6,971 bases of DNA. It comes from Arenibacter sp963972175 (lineage in GTDB: Bacteria > Bacteroidota > Bacteroidia > Flavobacteriales > Flavobacteriaceae). Where the stretch lies: the NCBI GenBank assembly GCA_963972175.1, contig CAXAVP010000231.1, positions 1-6,971 on the forward strand. Direction: 5' to 3'. Below, piece by piece: positions 5,831 to 6,971 of the stretch; the stretch's first letter is position 1; each line of letters begins with the position of its first letter. Under the pieces are notes generated by a model, which worked only from the letters and a program-made list of their open reading frames with translations, was not told the DNA's origin and did not search any database. The translations under genes and the position numbers were made by a program.

Positions 5831-6595
5831 ATGAAATTAATATCCTGGAATGTAAACGGCATTAGGGCTGCCGTCAAAAAAGACTTTTTTGAATCGGTAA
5901 ACACCATGAACCCCGATGTTCTATGCATACAGGAAACCAAGGCGCAAGATACCGAAGTTGCGGATACTTTGACTCCTATGGACCAGTATACCCTGCATAG
6001 CAATTCCGCTGAAAAAAAAGGGTATTCCGGAACGGCGGTTTTAAGTAAAACGGCGCCCAAGGCAGTTACCAATGATATGCAGGTCCCTGAGCACGATTCG
6101 GAAGGGCGAATTCTATGTGCGGAATACGATAATTTCTATTTGGTAAATGTATACGTGCCCAATTCCGGACAAAAATTGGACCGATTGGACTACCGGAAAA
6201 AATGGGACGCAGATTTTTTGGAGTATCTAAAAAATCTGGAAAAGACCAAGCCCGTTATTGTGTGCGGCGATTTTAATGTAGCCCATAGGCCCATAGATCT
6301 TAAGAACGATAAATCAAATTATAATAAGACTGCCGGATATACCCAAGTGGAAATTGATGGTATGGACAATTTTATGGACTATGGCTTTATAGATTCTTAC
6401 AGAGCATTTAATCCAGAAACCGTAGCCTATACATACTGGAGCTATCGCTTTAAGTCGCGAGAACGAAATACCGGTTGGCGAATCGATTATTTTTTGGTGA
6501 GTCCCAAGCTCAAGGATAAGATCAAATCGGTCCAAATTTATTCAGATATCTTGGGATCCGATCATTGCCCAATTGGCTTGGAAATGGATTTATAG
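5831..6595 (+). CDS. xth: Exodeoxyribonuclease III / AP endonuclease (EEP family)
   Basis: This Mg2+-dependent DNA repair nuclease cuts 5' of abasic sites in base-excision repair and trims 3' blocking groups. The 254 residues match the usual family length and all core motifs are present. These are SWNVNGIRAA (N7 and N9 in the start motif), the metal ligand E35 in QETKA, and Y108 in NVYVPNSG. Also present are D147 and N149 in GDFNVAH, WRIDYFLVSP, and the D244-H245 pair in GSDHCPI at the C-terminus. The NVYVPNSG-DRLDYRKKWD segment places it in the ExoA/Xth group rather than among unrelated EEP phosphatases. The ATG at 5831 gives the canonical MKLISWNVNG start, with a weak purine-rich AAGACAAGAG just upstream. 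It is a single-gene unit between a terminator and a convergent neighbour whose stop lies 4 bp away. The symbol exoA is also used for this family. Confidence 0.95.
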   Translation: MKLISWNVNGIRAAVKKDFFESVNTMNPDVLCIQETKAQDTEVADTLTPMDQYTLHSNSAEKKGYSGTAVLSKTAPKAVTNDMQVPEHDSEGRILCAEYDNFYLVNVYVPNSGQKLDRLDYRKKWDADFLEYLKNLEKTKPVIVCGDFNVAHRPIDLKNDKSNYNKTAGYTQVEIDGMDNFMDYGFIDSYRAFNPETVAYTYWSYRFKSRERNTGWRIDYFLVSPKLKDKIKSVQIYSDILGSDHCPIGLEMDL

Positions 6596-6599
6596 AGGA

Positions 6600-6956
6600 T
6601 TAAGGATTTTCCAAATACTGGCTTAGAACACTTACTTGAAAGTTGCCTACCACTGGTAGTTTAACGTCGGCATTCATAAGGACCAATCCATAGGCCAAAT
6701 GGGACAGTTTACAGTCCTTTACAATCTGTTGTCCAGCTCCCGTGAACACTGGCTTAAAATGCCGGTCTATCTTCATCCCTGATGACTTTCCCACATTCAT
6801 GGCCTTCACCACGGCCTCTGTAATTTGCCTAGGGGTAAGCCCCTGATCAAGCAAATCACTAGCCAAATGTTTCATGCGAAAACTATAGTAAAATTCTGTG
6901 AAGCTGGCAATACTATCTGCCGGCTTATGTTCTTTAGTAAAAATAGCGATTTCCAT
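6600..6956 (-). CDS. Small protein resembling the core of the DinD family
   Basis: The frame runs from the ATG at 6956-6954 to TAA at 6602-6600, giving 118 residues with no signal peptide or membrane helix. The second half resembles DNA-damage-inducible DinD. From residue 59, SGMKIDRHFKPV followed by KDCKLSHLAYGLVLMNAD and then LPVVGNFQ lines up with the DinD pattern SGH.IDDHF...KD..LSRYA.YLV.QNGDP.KPV....Q. The preceding helix (YSFRMKHLASDLLDQGL, 24-40) could match the W.AR.L...LGY segment. E. coli DinD is about 270 residues, so this would be only the core; DinD inhibits RecA strand exchange. The comparison is from memory and the role here is unproven. It is convergent with the xth repair gene, a weak contextual hint toward DNA metabolism. 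Only 15 bases upstream of the start are in the window, so its promoter cannot be judged. Confidence 0.6.
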   Translation of the reverse strand: MEIAIFTKEHKPADSIASFTEFYYSFRMKHLASDLLDQGLTPRQITEAVVKAMNVGKSSGMKIDRHFKPVFTGAGQQIVKDCKLSHLAYGLVLMNADVKLPVVGNFQVSVLSQYLENP

Positions 6957-6971
6957 AATATTATATTTTTA

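Noticed and set aside
5794..6535. Minus-strand ORFs inside the exonuclease III gene
   Set aside because: They are antisense shadows of a gene whose catalytic motifs are all intact.
1..6971. CRISPR array, tRNA or rRNA genes, insertion sequence or defence system
   Set aside because: No regularly spaced repeats, tRNA-like cloverleaf, transposase motifs or defence-gene domains were seen.

Overview
The window looks like chromosomal DNA of a marine-type flavobacterium (Bacteroidetes, probably Flavobacteriaceae). The reasons are moderate-to-low GC, weak or absent Shine-Dalgarno sequences, candidate promoters of the Bacteroidetes TAnnTTTG type, and proteins that read like flavobacterial family members. 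The genus cannot be fixed from the sequence alone.

Layout. Positions 1-630 (minus) hold the first 210 codons of a tandem universal stress protein (USP) that runs off the left edge. A divergent 249-bp intergenic region (631-879) carries a Crp/Fnr-like palindrome. Next come pta (880-2973) and ackA (2990-4180), an operon for acetyl-CoA <-> acetyl phosphate <-> acetate with ATP formation. A short minus-strand gene (4338-4547) encodes a DUF2892/YgaP-type membrane protein. A second plus-strand unit starts at 4801: a helical protein of unknown function (4801-5178), then what appears to be an AarF/UbiB (ABC1 atypical kinase) gene with its whole central kinase region deleted. Only the N-terminal (5184-5366) and C-terminal two-helix (5366-5602) ends remain, in different frames, meeting at a TAATG overlap. 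A strong intrinsic terminator (5736-5761) closes this unit and abuts a candidate promoter for the xth/exoA-type exonuclease III gene (5831-6595). The last gene (6600-6956, minus, convergent with xth) encodes a 118-residue protein resembling the core of the DinD family.

How it fits together. The most interesting regulatory signal is a 14-bp near-palindrome, ATGACTTcTATCAT / ATGACTTaTATCAT. It occurs in the USP/pta divergent region and again upstream of the 4801 unit, with 20 of 22 positions shared when the flanks are included. In the second place it sits about 42 bp upstream of the predicted transcription start, the spacing expected of a class II Crp/Fnr activator. I infer that USP, pta-ackA and the 4801 unit form one energy- or oxygen-responsive regulon. 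The most interesting gene-level event is the internally deleted UbiB-like gene. I see no CRISPR array, tRNA, rRNA, insertion sequence or obvious novel defence system.
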